From NCBI GenBank assembly GCA_035582835.1, contig JAYKAV010003110.1, positions 1,483,468-1,547,467 of the forward strand: 64,000 nt of DNA. The letters run 5' to 3'. Position numbers and translations under genes: made by a program. The notes beneath the pieces are model-generated. The model saw only the letters and a list, made by a program, of their open reading frames with translations. It was not told the origin of the DNA and searched no databases. The stretch is from Phoebastria nigripes. Lineage: Eukaryota > Chordata > Aves > Procellariiformes > Diomedeidae. Of this stretch, positions 11,801 to 24,700 are shown piece after piece. Every line of letters starts with the position of its first letter. The stretch's first letter is position 1.

Positions 11801-14800
11801 CTGACAAACCAGCTTGGGTTGTGCTGGATTGCCCCCTGCAGTCGAAAGGTCGCATCGTCCCCAGCGCAGGGCTGGCCTCTCGCATCATGGCACGGCACCT
11901 AAAATCGGAGCGCTTGCAAGCACCGAGCCCTGAGAAAAGGCTCTGTGATAATTTTAATAACATTTTCCTTCCCGGCCATAACCAGAGAAAGCTGGTTTAC
12001 TTGTTTGTTTCCAGATGTTCCTATCTGATTACAAGGGCAGCTTGGCAAAAGAAATTACCTTTTAAGAAACACTGCAGCCTCCCTTATTCTTTTCTTCTGC
12101 TTGTGGATGGCAAACATCTTTTTCTAGGTCCTTCCTCTCTTTTCACGATATGACAAGTTGGGGTGAGAGAGGAAGAGAGGAAGGGGACAGGGAATAGGTG
12201 ATGAAATATTTTCTAATCCTCCCAAGCAAAGGAAAGCAGCGTAACAAAGGAGATGCCAAGAAAAAGCTTTTTTTTCCCCCCTCCACACACTTCAAAGAGA
12301 TGTACCCTTGTATAAAAGATACAGCGCAGAAGGCCAGGCAGAGACAACTCTGAAGAGCGTGCAGAGGACAGACGCGGAGAGAACAAGCGTGGGCCCCATT
12401 TTGTTTAGCAGCAAAGGCAGTACCAGATAATCAGTTATTTTACTCATGTACTTACTTCTCTGCCTCGCCACACTGCTGTAAAACTTTTGAAGTATCTTGG
12501 TTTACTTGCTAGTAAATGCTGGACTTCAAAGGAATAGGAAATGGATGCTGAATGGCAAAGTGACCTTTTATTACTCCAGCTACAGTTTGTAACCTGGAAC
12601 GTGACAGAACATTTTTCATTCTACTTTAAAAAAAAAAAAATCCCACTAAGGATCACACTTTCAAAGCTGCTTCAATCAGAGCGTTACAGAGGAGTTTTGA
12701 CAAGATACCGAAGTGTATTTCCTGGTTCCAGTCATGTAGCATGGACTGGGGTGACAGGAGGTTATAGCTGTGCCTCATTGCAAAAGTCTCTTTCTGGTTC
12801 ATTAGCTGTCATTATAGGCTCTTCACTGGCCTCAGATATTGCCCTCTCTCTCCATCTCCAGATGTTTTCACTAGCAAAAGCAATCTTCAATTTTTATAGG
12901 TAAGCGGCTGCCAGTGTGCAAGGCGGGTAACTGAGGTCTCCCCAGTGAGCATGCTCTAATTCAAATTTTTGTGCACCCAGTGCTATATGTCAAAATTTGG
13001 TGGCCATTTCAGAAACATATCTGCTTGCTTGATATAGTCTCTTAAGAATACTCTCACCATGAGAATAGCCACTATATAACATCTTTTGTTCATGTGTTTC
13101 GTGAATTTGCCTTCAGCTAGGGTAATGGGAAAGGATTCTGGCAGAGACTGAAGACAAGCTGCTGCCATTTGAGGCTTCAAATTCCCACCAAATGAAAGCA
13201 AAAGAGTAGCTTCAGACTTCAAAACATGGTACCTAAGATACACTCACCCTCCTTTCCAGTGCCCACAATATTTATTCTACCTTGGGCACTGACAAGCATG
13301 GAAATTAATGTGGGAGTATCAGTACATCGATACAACTCAGGAAGGACAGTGACCATTTGTGCTACTATACCCGAACCATGCTGTTTAAAAAGCAGAAACA
13401 GCGAAGACCCCATCACTACCTAGATACTGGTCCCTGTCACTAAGTCTTGGCAGGATTTCTAGGCTGGGCAATACAAAATGACCAGATGTGATGCTTGTCA
13501 CATCACCAGTACTCGCATTACATTCAACCACAGTGCCCATGTCCCGTATTGGCAAGCTTTGGCATCCCTAGGCAGCAAGGGCTGAAGGAAGACAGGGGAT
13601 ACAGCTCCCCAGATCACACCCAGCACAGTAAATCCTGGCATTGCTCCTTGTGGGTCCCTGCCCACAGAGACTGGCACTCCCCAGCCCCCGCAGGCTCAGA
13701 TGGGACCTTTGATCCACCCTCACCACCACCCCCCGCCTTTTTTTTTTTTCTTTAAGATGAAGGCTGCAGGGCCTGACCAAATCCTCTTATGTCAAGGATG
13801 NAGAGGGGGTGAAAATATGGCATTTAGCAGCAAGCTGAATATGGAAGGACTTTGGAGAACAGGAAGAGTGCGCTGCAGNATCCATGTGATAACAAGCAAG
13901 GCCAAGCTGATGAAATACATTGGCAAAGAGTGGTCAGGACACAGGAAATAAAAAGAAGAGAAAGAGATGCCTGAGAAGGAGAAGAGAAAAAAACCATTAG
14001 AATTAAAAGGGAAAATATTCAGCAGTTTGAAAATGATGAGGAATCTAGCTGGAAAGAAACATATGCTAGGAACAGGTGGGGAAGATAGGAAAAATGGATA
14101 AAAGGTCACAATTAGAAATTCATACAAATTACGTAGCAAAGTGAGAGACTGAATGAAAAGCTCAATAAGCAAAATAGTAACAGGACTGGCACCATTTGCT
14201 ATTACCATTTTAGGTGTGTTATGACGTGACTAGATAAGGGTCTCCTTCCTTTTGTTTTTCCAGAAATTGAGAACAATACACGATGGCATGGAGAGGTACT
14301 CCTGCCCAGGCAGAAAAGAAAACCCAGTGGTTAGGAGGATAAGATGGGACTTACAAGACTTACCATTTTCTTGTTCTGATCTGGAACAAATGGACTGAGC
14401 ACAGCAAAGGAAAACAGAAAAAAAAATATAATGGGGTTAAAAGGAAAGGCAGGGGGATCTAGAAAAAAGAAAGGAGAAGAAAAATATGGCTAAAAGAACA
14501 GGGCAAGAAGGACTGAGCATGCAACATTACAGATTTTAAATCCTACCAACGTTTCAATAATGCACTTTGGAAAAAAATACTGAGTTTAACAATCACACCT
14601 TTGAATTTCATTTCCCTTAGCTTGAGACGTGTCAAAAGTTCCTCAGCCAAAGGTTGCTCTGACCACCTCCTTGCTGGATCCTGGAACGGCTCAGCTTCCT
14701 CCCAACTGGCTCTAAGGGTCTCCACCATCCTTGCAAGGGAGGTGGGTACATGCCTAGTTGCATGGGCAGTTTTTAAAAAATCCAGATGAGTTATTCAAAG

Positions 14801-17800
14801 GGAAGAGCCAGAGAAACCCACTTCCCCGATGGAAAGAATAAAAGGAGGCCACACTGCCTACACCACCCCAGCTGAAGCCAACAATTAGAAACTCCACTTC
14901 CCACTTAGTCTGTGGTTTTTTAGGGAAATCATTTTAAAAGTGTGTTTCTCTCCGCCTGGTGAGGAATAAAGCCAGCCTTTTGGCTGAACGTCAGAAGATT
15001 TGTGAACATGAGCATGGAACCTCCATAAACAGCTTAAATCAAGGTTTTCTTCCAAGCATGCTGATACCGAGACCGCGAGGGAGGCAAATTTAGACATCAA
15101 ACAAGGGCCTGCACAGTAGAAATCCATCTGGCTACACTCAAAAATGGGCATTCACTGACTCAGACGTGCTTTTACATTATATACTAAGCCATTTGGATGC
15201 CAGTAAAACTGAGCCAGTCAGGAACATCATCATGTTTATATCTGCCAGTCCTGCCAGGATAAAGTTGGTACATCATTTATGAGCGTTCAGCATTCCACAA
15301 GGCTCACAATATGGGAAATTTATCTACGGCCTCCTGTACATAAATAAATATTGCATTATCTCCTATGCTGGTACTACTGATATTGTGTGGGAACAGATTT
15401 TGTCTTCCATCAGCAGACTGGTGGAATTTAATAACATTTGTGGTCATCCTGCCCAACTGGAAAGACACATCACACCCATCATACTGAATGGCTCATCATC
15501 AGCTGAATATATAAATCTGAAAGAGCTGCAGACAGCAATAGAGTGACAGAATCTTTTCTTGAACATGGATGCATTTTTCTCTGACAAATGGGAGTCTCCA
15601 GGGAGTTATAATTTATCAGTTGTGCACCAGCAGTGTGCTTAGTATTGCACATGACTCAATGAGAAGATGGCCCTGAAGAGTTTGCACTCCAAGGCACTGA
15701 TTTTGCAAATGCTCTGGTTGAAATATTCACGTGCATAAAGTTAACCTGAGGTGTCTGTTGGATCAAGTGGTGTCTAATGTCCATGGAGAAACAAAGTGGA
15801 ACATAACATGAAATACAGAAGAATTACTATCACAGTTACACAGTCTGGAGGTTTCTCTAATGGCAAAGGATACCAGCACCAGGTAACTAGTTGCCATCAG
15901 ATACACAACTGTACTCAGTGTCTCCAGGGCTTTCTTTCAGTGTATACAAAGATTTTTTCCCCCCCCTCGCTAACTCACAAGTCCTTCCTCCCCAGGATAA
16001 ATTATATTGGTCAAACGACACTGCAAACCAGTTCACAGCCTACTGAGCCACGCAGCCCTCTGCCTAGGACTATGTGGCCATTAGACGTTACCTAAAGGTT
16101 GCAGCAGGTTCCCGCTTTCCCTATGGAGATTCACACTGGTCTTGGCCCTGGAGCTTCCCTCTAAGTAGTCCCTCAGCTGTGGTATTTCCCCATTATTGCC
16201 GGTGACGTTATAAGATAGCTCAAATACTCCCATGACTGCAGATTCTGGTTTAGATGGCAGCTGCCTACTTTTGCCTTCGCTTACACTTTCTCCTTGGATG
16301 TCTTCCCCAACTTTTGCCTCAGGCTTCCTCAGAAGGGGCCAGTACAGGCTGTGTTCCCAGCTTCCCCCTTATCAGGGACTGAATTTGATCCTAACCCAGG
16401 TCTGGGACCCCTGAGAAGCCAAGGGGACAGTTACTCTTCCACGAGACCCCACCAATGTACTCACACGTGGCTTCGGCCAAAGTCTCCCCAAATGCCTCCC
16501 TTAATAATTTCTTGACCCTAGGTCCACTTTCAGCCAACCAAGGACTTGTCTTTTACCTCCTGCTGCTTTGCTGCATCTAGGAGGAAAATCGGAGGCAGAA
16601 AACGAGCCGGAGGTGCTGCTGCAGAGCCCGCGAGGAGAAGGTGGGCTCCCAGGGGCTGGGGAGCTCTGCCGTGGCAGCAGCTGCTTGGGCGCAGGGAGCA
16701 GAAACCAGAATGAGGGAAGGAGACAAAGATGTAACGGTGGTGGAGCAGCTTTAGGAAACATCTAGTCCTACGAAAAACCCTGACAAGACATCCTTTGAGT
16801 TCAGTGGAAGTATGATTTCACTCCGATTGTCNCTCCAGCACGTGTGTACAAATGATATTGTGTTCCCTTCCTCTCCAGTGAAGTCTCATATACTATAATT
16901 ACTCTGAAGTACTGCTCTGTCAACCCTGCTCTGGGCACTGTGCCTTATTTTGATCTCTGTTCTTTGCATGAAGAATGGAACGGAATAGAACGGAACAGAA
17001 GTACAGTCTGTGTAAAGTCTAAGGCATTATAATAAAGCCAGAGCACACCTTAGATGTAAGAACCAGTTCTAAGCTGATGCAAACTAATAGGAACCACGTA
17101 AACTTTTACTGGTTTCCCCACAGTCCTTCGACTCTCTCTTTTTCAATCATGCGAAGACATCGGAAAGGCTGCTGAATTTTGATAATACAATAAATCTGTC
17201 TTAAGAAGAGGCGGAGTTCTGGGACCATCCCCATTTCCTTTGGAAATCCCATGTGTTATTTCTGAACCTGCAAACACCATTATGTTTTTTTTAATTTAAT
17301 TAACNTCCAATAAAGCTGCTTATACTGGAAACAATAAAACTCTTTCTACCATGTCACTCTTCCTTCTTTAACACACATACAAAACACACAGAAGCCTCAA
17401 GAAAGCTCCAGGCATTCTAAGAAAAGAAATAACCAAATACCACCAAATATTTAACTTTCTGTGCCGGAAATGAGAAACAGGTGTAATTAAAATAACACTT
17501 TTTAAATTAAGTGACCTCTCTTGACCAACCATCTGTGAATAATTCAGATTTTTTTCCCATTATTACTGTAAAATTAAAACTAGGGCATATAAATGACGAG
17601 ATCCTCTTTAACTATCTTTAAGCACCAGCAATATATATTTTCCACCAGTTAAAATCCTTAATGATACCAAAAATCTGTCAAGCATAACTCCCCCAATTGA
17701 TTTGCCTGAAACCATCAATATTTTATCATGCATTTGCAGTTGGCTTTAATTTAACAGTCCAGGTTACTAATCAAACAAAACACCCAAGTCATTAAAAGTT

Positions 17801-20800
17801 AGCGTGCCATTTAGAAAGTGCATTTCACGTTTATTAAAATATCTTTCATGGAGCTATTAGAAGGCTAAAGTTTTAATTACAATCAGATATTTAGTTCTAC
17901 TTCAGTTATGCTTTTGGCACTCTCTTGCAACTGCCTTGATTAATCTTCCAGACAGAGCTCATCCATTACCTCCTGAAATTATTTTCCTCTTAACTTCTTC
18001 ATAATTCATCTTTTTTCTTCCCCCCTCCAAACATGTAAAATGCATTAAAAAGGTGTGCACAATACCTGCCTGAAAGATAAGTCATTAGAAAGATTCCATT
18101 TCAAATGCAATTTATTCTCAAAAGTACCAAATAGCCATAATTCAAACAGATGTATTGAAATTGAAATGTAGGTTTTCTTGTCTTTGTTGTCATTTTAACT
18201 ATTTTCCTACAGATGAGAGACTAATATGTGCGGCTCTTTCTCCTGTCTCAGGTTTTGAAATATACAGTTCAGCTGAATTTTGCTTGGGTAATTCCGAGGG
18301 CACCTCAAGCACACACACAGCCTCTGTCACAGAAAATTTCCCATCTTTTTCCTCCTCCTTAGTATAATGGTCATATTGCAATACATTTTACCAAACTTCG
18401 GTGCTGAGACCATTTCAATGGCTTTTTTCCATCCATTTTAACAAACATTGTGTGGAACCTCAGTCAGCAGTAATGAGAAAATACTCTCATTTTGATTGAT
18501 ATTTTAGATCTTCGGTGTAACTTCAGCAACAGATAGTTGCACTATGATTTGCAAAGATTCACCCTAAATGGAGGTAAGAATTTGAAGAAAGACCGAGGAA
18601 GCAAATTTGCAGGAATGAATCTGGCCCAGAGACCCCTCACATCTCCAGCTGAGCTTTCACATTTCCCCTTGATCTGGAGTAGAGACAGATTCAAGCCCTC
18701 CAAACTCTACATTTGGGACCCATATCTCATTCTGCGTGCTTGCTTGCTGGAGATACAGCCAGGTTTGGATTGCACACACAAAAGCAAAACCTTGAAGAAA
18801 CCCAAGTGGACAACTGAAGATCAGGCTTGTTCATCCACAGGTTTACATTCTTATGCACATTGGATTTTTCAGACCCTTCTTCAAGGCTCAACCTCATCCT
18901 CAGATTGAATGGGATCAGAGAATGGTGTTCCCTGTCTCTGTTCTGCAACATCATCCTTTACTTCTTCCATAATTGCAGGAAGTCTATCAAGATACAGACT
19001 GGAGAGATCCTGCCAGATCTCAGACAGCCCTTTCCACCCAGCTGATAAGCTCTCCTCTGCACCTGCCTGTGCACCTCTGTGCTCGCCCCACAGGTTCCCA
19101 CTGGCTATTTCCAGGTGTCTCCTGGAGGAGGATGGGCTGCCCAGGCTGCCCCATGCCTCCATCCCCACAGCCGGACCAGGAGCCGGCCATCAACGGGGAG
19201 AGGTTCAGCCACGCTCCCAGCGGAAGGCTCGTGACAGCACCAGATAAACCCTTCATCTCCCCCTCCTCCTTCATCAGCGGGATGCAGGGCCACATCCACC
19301 TGCATGAGGAAAGCTTCTGCCCTCGCATTGGTCCAAGCCAAACACAAATGGGCATCTCTCCTACAACAGCATCTCACTGCAACAGCAAAGCCTGGTATTT
19401 CAAACCAGCAAAAACCATGTGGGGGGATGCAGGGAATAGACCGGGTCCAATTAAAGCCTCTACCCTCACTGATGCGATCAGCAGAATTGGCTCCAGGCAA
19501 GCTCAGGAGGAGAAACACAGAAGTGCTTCAAGACAAAGCTCAATTACTTAGGCAGCAAAATGGGAGATGCTTGAAAAGCCTGTCTGCACGGCCCTTGTGC
19601 GGCACTGTATGTGTTGTACTGAAAAGCCTGCCTGTACTGTCTTTTGCAGTGGACAATATTGATCTTTTTCTTTTGAACCTATCCACTCCATTTTTTAATT
19701 TATATTTTCATTGTTGAAAAATACAGCAAATTGTTTTAAACAGATCTGTCAGTGTTTTTTCTTCATATTCTTAAACAACATTTGAAGAAGTAAGTTAAGA
19801 AATGGGAGCATGTAAGGAGGAGGGAGAGAGATGGGGAATTACAGGAACAGATTAAAGAGATAGATGGGATACTGTGATTATCAGTAACCTCAGGTCTCTG
19901 ACGAGTGTCACATACGCCATGTGGACCGAGGAAATACAGGAACGGCAGCACCATTTGTAAAAGAAAAGGAAACAAGCAGACTGGGCTGGAACAATGTTCA
20001 GGTTTGGAACCAGCCCTGCACTGACAAAAGCTCAAGTTTAGGGTTAGAGAAGGGTCTTGTGCCAATGTGGGTAGAGAAGCCCTACTCCCTCAGGCGCTGG
20101 AGAGAAAAGCAGGCTAAAATTGATGGTGTTTTCTGAAGCAAAGCTCAGTAACGTAGCACCATCTAGTGCCAGCTGCGAAAAGCAGAGAGGAGAAACGGGC
20201 ATTTCCCAAACTACCCAGAGCACGCTGTGTTCCCTAAAGCCAGACCCTGCTGAAGAATGAGTCTTTAGATCATTTTAAACGTGCGACTTCATGACAGCCA
20301 TACCAGTCAAGGAAAATTCCAGCTGAGGAACTGGACAATGGGGCTGCGACGAGAGAAACGGAAGAAAATGTGGGACTGTTTACAGCTCTTTAAAAAAGTG
20401 AAGGGGAAAAGTTGTTGTTCTGATGCTGATGAGGTTGTATGAAACTTGTCTCACGAAAAGGACTTGTATCACTGAACCTCCTAGACACTCAGTTTTTGAA
20501 GGAAAACTTTTCTTTCCTTTAATTTTTCAAAGACGGTGCTCTGATCATCTCTGGAGTTTGGGACCTCATCATTATATAAATTGGTTGTTAGATTTACTCC
20601 CAAGCAGAGCGCTGAGCAATAATAAACCAAAACTACATTTAAGATCCTCTCCACATAGGACGCAAGAGAAATTCCTGTAGGTGGAACCATTTAGGAGAAG
20701 CCGGGGACATGCACTTACCAATACACGAGGCCTGAAATCCTGTCCTCACTGGGGTGCAGGGAGTGTTGTCATTGATTTCAATGGGACTATGATTTCCTTC

Positions 20801-21624
20801 ATTCTTCCTACATCTCATTATGGCAAGTGCCAGATGCTGATATAACTTACCCGAAGCCTCCCGTTGCATGTACTGCACTTCACTAAATTCACAGGTGTAC
20901 GAAATAATGAAATCTACTGGAGCTATAGGCAGCATTAGAGAGCAGAACATAGGAAGAAAATTGACTCCCTTTCATACATGGCTTAAGTATTGCCAGCTGA
21001 CTGCTGTACTTCACTTAAGTGAAGCAAAATCTTCAGAGAAGCATATTGACTAGTCTATGTATGGAAATCATTACATAGCTATAAAGTTGGAAAATGTAGA
21101 CTTCTCCTGACAGCAAAATTCTGCTGTCCCTCAAGAGGGCTGGGGCTCAAGGAGATAATACTTACTTTAACCATTGAACTTTTTTTTCCTAAAAAGTATC
21201 TTCATTTTCTTGTAAGTAGTGGAATAAGGGCTGCTGAACCAACTAGAAATGCATTTATTCCTCTGCTTATAAAGCATCTTTCCAATACGGCTCCTATCTC
21301 TGTCACACCTTGGGCACCATAACAGTAAAAAATGCTATTATCAATGCTCATACTTCTAATAATAAATGTTAAGGAAAAAAATAAACTATAATAACCAGAG
21401 ATCAACAAAATTACAGTTGCTCTTTTGCTATAGGTGAGATATATTAACAGGAGTGGAAAGCATCAGTTCTTCTTTCTTTACCTCTTATCTTTGGTGGTAA
21501 GAGTAAAGGAATATAACAAGAAAACAAGGCAAAAAATCTAATGTGGAACTAATGCAACATTTACCATCTGATTATTGTACTTGCACGATATTTCTGTTTC
21601 TCTAATCTTTAATCTTCTTGTATG
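8826..21624. other. Intergenic, no gene recognised
   Basis: No exon of a known gene was recognised. GC-richer patches (10440-11110, 18970-19520) create ORFs up to 200 codons on both strands without domains. AT-rich CpG-poor stretches at about 15160-15560 and 17500-18150 are candidates for conserved regulatory DNA. Dyad motif copies sit at 16795 and 20768. Confidence 0.6.
16976..17001. repeat. Short GGAAY-type pentamer repeat
   Basis: GGAACGGAATAGAACGGAAC is an imperfect five-base repeat of about five units. Confidence 0.6.
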
Positions 21625-21740
21625 TAGATTGAAAGACCTGCAGGGCAAGACTCTTTCTGCATGTCTGTGTAGCATCTAGTACAGTGAGATCCTGATCCTC
21701 CCTCTGGCCTCTAGGAACTCACGAAATTAAAATAATCAAA
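21625..21740 (+). repeat. Ancient amniote interspersed repeat
   Basis: The stretch has, in order, a TGTAGATTGAAAGACCTGCA part, a GGGCAAGACTCTTTC part, a GTGTAGCATCTAGTACAGTG part, a GATCCTGATCC part and an AATTAAAATAATCAA end. This matches a repeat I know as common in turtle and crocodilian genomes (GGGCAGGGACTGTC ... GCACAATGGGGTCCTGG ... AATACAAATAATAA). I do not give a family name because I cannot confirm it. Confidence 0.6.
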
Positions 21741-24700
21741 TGATAAGGGTCCCCAAGCTAGACTCACCAAAGAATTTGGGTAACACAGTACTTAGTTTCT
21801 CAGCACCCCTAGGTACTTTGCCAGCTTGCAGAACTGAGAGCCCTAAATATGGTGTCCAGCTTCTGCTGGCCTGGACAGAAGCAACTGCAGCGTGGATGAT
21901 GGGCCAGTGCTACCATATAACCAGGAATCCACGTTAGTCAGGAAGCATTAATGGGACCCTACAGACCACCTCCTCACCTCCCTGGTAAATCTGCAGCTAC
22001 TTTAGGAGCCTGACGACAAACTCGACAGAGGCGTGAGCATGCTCGTTACCCCAGCACATAAGTACTTTGCAGGCAGTCGCAGATTTGCCCTGTGGTTTAT
22101 GTTGGCTCAAGCAGTACTGTCACTAAATGTCAAATCAGGTGCAAACAAGGCAGCCCTGAGCCTGGGTGCTGCTCAAGCAGAGCTGTGCTGTTCCACAGCC
22201 CCACAGCTTCTGCCTTGCTCAGGGCACACACGGACCTGCAAGTAGGTGTCCTGAGTTGACCAATGGGAAATGCAAAAGAGAAATGGATATGTTAAACCGG
22301 AGACCTGCTGTAAGGAGCACTCCGCTCTTGTCTGGATGCACAACCTTCAGCTCTCTCCTGAGTTAAGTAGCTAACCAAGGCCTTTCTGATGGACCCCTGT
22401 GGCCACCATCCTCACCTACAGCATGAGAGATTTCAGTACAGCATCCCCCATGTCCCTCAAGAGTTCAAACTCGTATGACTCACATCACAGGTGTGCAGCA
22501 TTTAGGGTCGGGATGCTGTCAATACCACCAGATTGAAGCTGTTCTATTTTTCAAGGAGTACTTAAATATTCCTTGGGCAAGAAGAGGGAAAGAAACTCCA
22601 GCCACATCCTTAAAGCCTCAACTTGAAAGGGAGGAACAAGTTCCTCTTCTAATAAATACTTAGATGTTTGATTCTAAGGATTCATTAATATTAACTGTTG
22701 TGTTTAAAGCCAACTACAAGATCATTAAAGCCTTTCTAAATATTACTTCCCCACATAAGTAATAGCCTACTGTCATAAGAATTTTGGTAGCTATCAAAAG
22801 GATAGATGAGCTGAGGAAATACCTATACCAGATTTCCACAAGATAATTTCTCTTTTAAAACAGTTTACGTTCTAGGAAAGCTTAAGAAACTTTGATTAGA
22901 GAGTGATTGAATAGTCATATGGCACAAGCTGTTCTCAACATGCATTGTAGAGACAGAGTTTAAACCGTGTTCAAACCGGACACAGGAGCATAGCTTGCTT
23001 TTTAAGATTCTAGAACATCTTGCCTTTCTCTGACGGCAAGGTACTGCCACTCCTATGTTTTATGAGTACACCAGCACATTCAGCTAGCAAACACACCACT
23101 TTTGTGCAGCAACTGAAATTTGCCTTTTTCAGCCATTAGTATGTGGTTACAAGAAGACACTTGATGATAGAGCAAATTAACGGAATTAAGAAGTAATAAT
23201 AATAATTTTTAAAAATAATAAAACAATGGAATGAGGTGACTTCTGCCACAAAAACTCTGGGAAACAGAAAGATGCGAGCTGGTGGAGACCGCCTGTGGAG
23301 GACTCCTACCTGCTGGGCTCCCACCAGCGCTACAGCGGAAAATGAAACCCAGCAAGCCAGCAGCAAGCAAGCTGCCAGAAGACAAATCGGACTCCTGATT
23401 AAGAAGGTTATCAGCCAAAGAAATCGATACACAGCTCCAATGCTCCTGACTGCCTGACAGTCCTCCATGACAACTGCACAAAACTCCTTCCAGGAGGGCA
23501 GCATGACTAATTACTCAGGAGGGGCTTTTGCACTAACATCCTAATTCAAACAGACATAGATTTGCAATAAAAGGTTTGGATACATATTTTGACTNTTTAC
23601 ATTTTATAGCAAGAATCATTGCTTCTAAAACCCAGGTAACTCACAGAAAAGAGGGTGTCGCAGGACACTGAAAACTCAATGGGACAGAGAGCAAGGCAGC
23701 ACATGGCTGTGACCAACCCTTCTCCGGCTGCAGGATGAGAACTGTAAACCCACCTGGACTCCTTCAGGCCTTTCCCACCTCTGATTTCTTTGATCCCAGC
23801 GATGATCTCTCAGAGCCAATTCGTGCCAAACGGCTACTCAAATACCTCAGGAGCACTTGCAGCATTCATGCCACACATTGCAAAAATGTGTATTTGAAGA
23901 AGCAGAGCAACCGCTACCAGCAGGTGGCCCAGCAAATTGGGTAATTTAATCTCAGCAACCACCTACTCCAGACTGACAGCTCTCCTTCCTTGGTGCTTCT
24001 GAGCAGTGGGGAACACCAGCCGAAGGACTCTGTTGAACTGAGATAGTACAAGATGTTGACAAAATGTCAAAGATGATGTTATTTTAGAGGTCACAGACCA
24101 CTTCAGAAACTTCCAAGGAAGGTACACCAGCAACAAGGATAAAGAAATTGCAAAAAACAGAATTTTCTCTGAAGAGCAGTCAATAAGAGGTTGTACAGAA
24201 GAGCTGGTGGCAGAAAGAAATTCACAGTGAAAGATGGTCAGGAATACTAAGGCTGGTAGGGAGTCAAAGTATAAGGAAACAACATGGTAACATTTAATTA
24301 GTCTGGAAGGTATTTGGGGTAAAAAAAGAGAATAGAAACTCAGGTATATGGACATGCCAGCAATACTGTTTTAACTGGGTTATAAATCATTACTCATGGT
24401 TTGCTAATGTCAAGAAAGGAAACTAGTAGTACTACTAGACGGGATAATCAAAGTGAACAGTCAGCTAAGGTGATATTAATTGTATTTGACTGATGAGAAG
24501 GGGCAGGAGAGTGAATAGCTGGCAGAGGGAAAATGTAAAATGTGATGCCTGCTAAATGAGGCATGATGAATAATGGCTTTTCTTGTCAAAACCACTGCTA
24601 GATTCCCCTCAAGCTGCGAGTGGGTATTCAGGAACACGTGTCTAGTTTTAACCAGCGGTCTGATCCTTCTCCTAATAAAGGCAACAGAAATTGTTATAAC

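Noticed and set aside
12309..12345. TATAAAAG followed by GC-richer sequence as a core promoter
   Set aside because: No downstream ORF or exon-like sequence supports it.
18973..19551. 192-codon plus ORF
   Set aside because: A GC-rich patch with ORFs in several frames on both strands; no domain seen.
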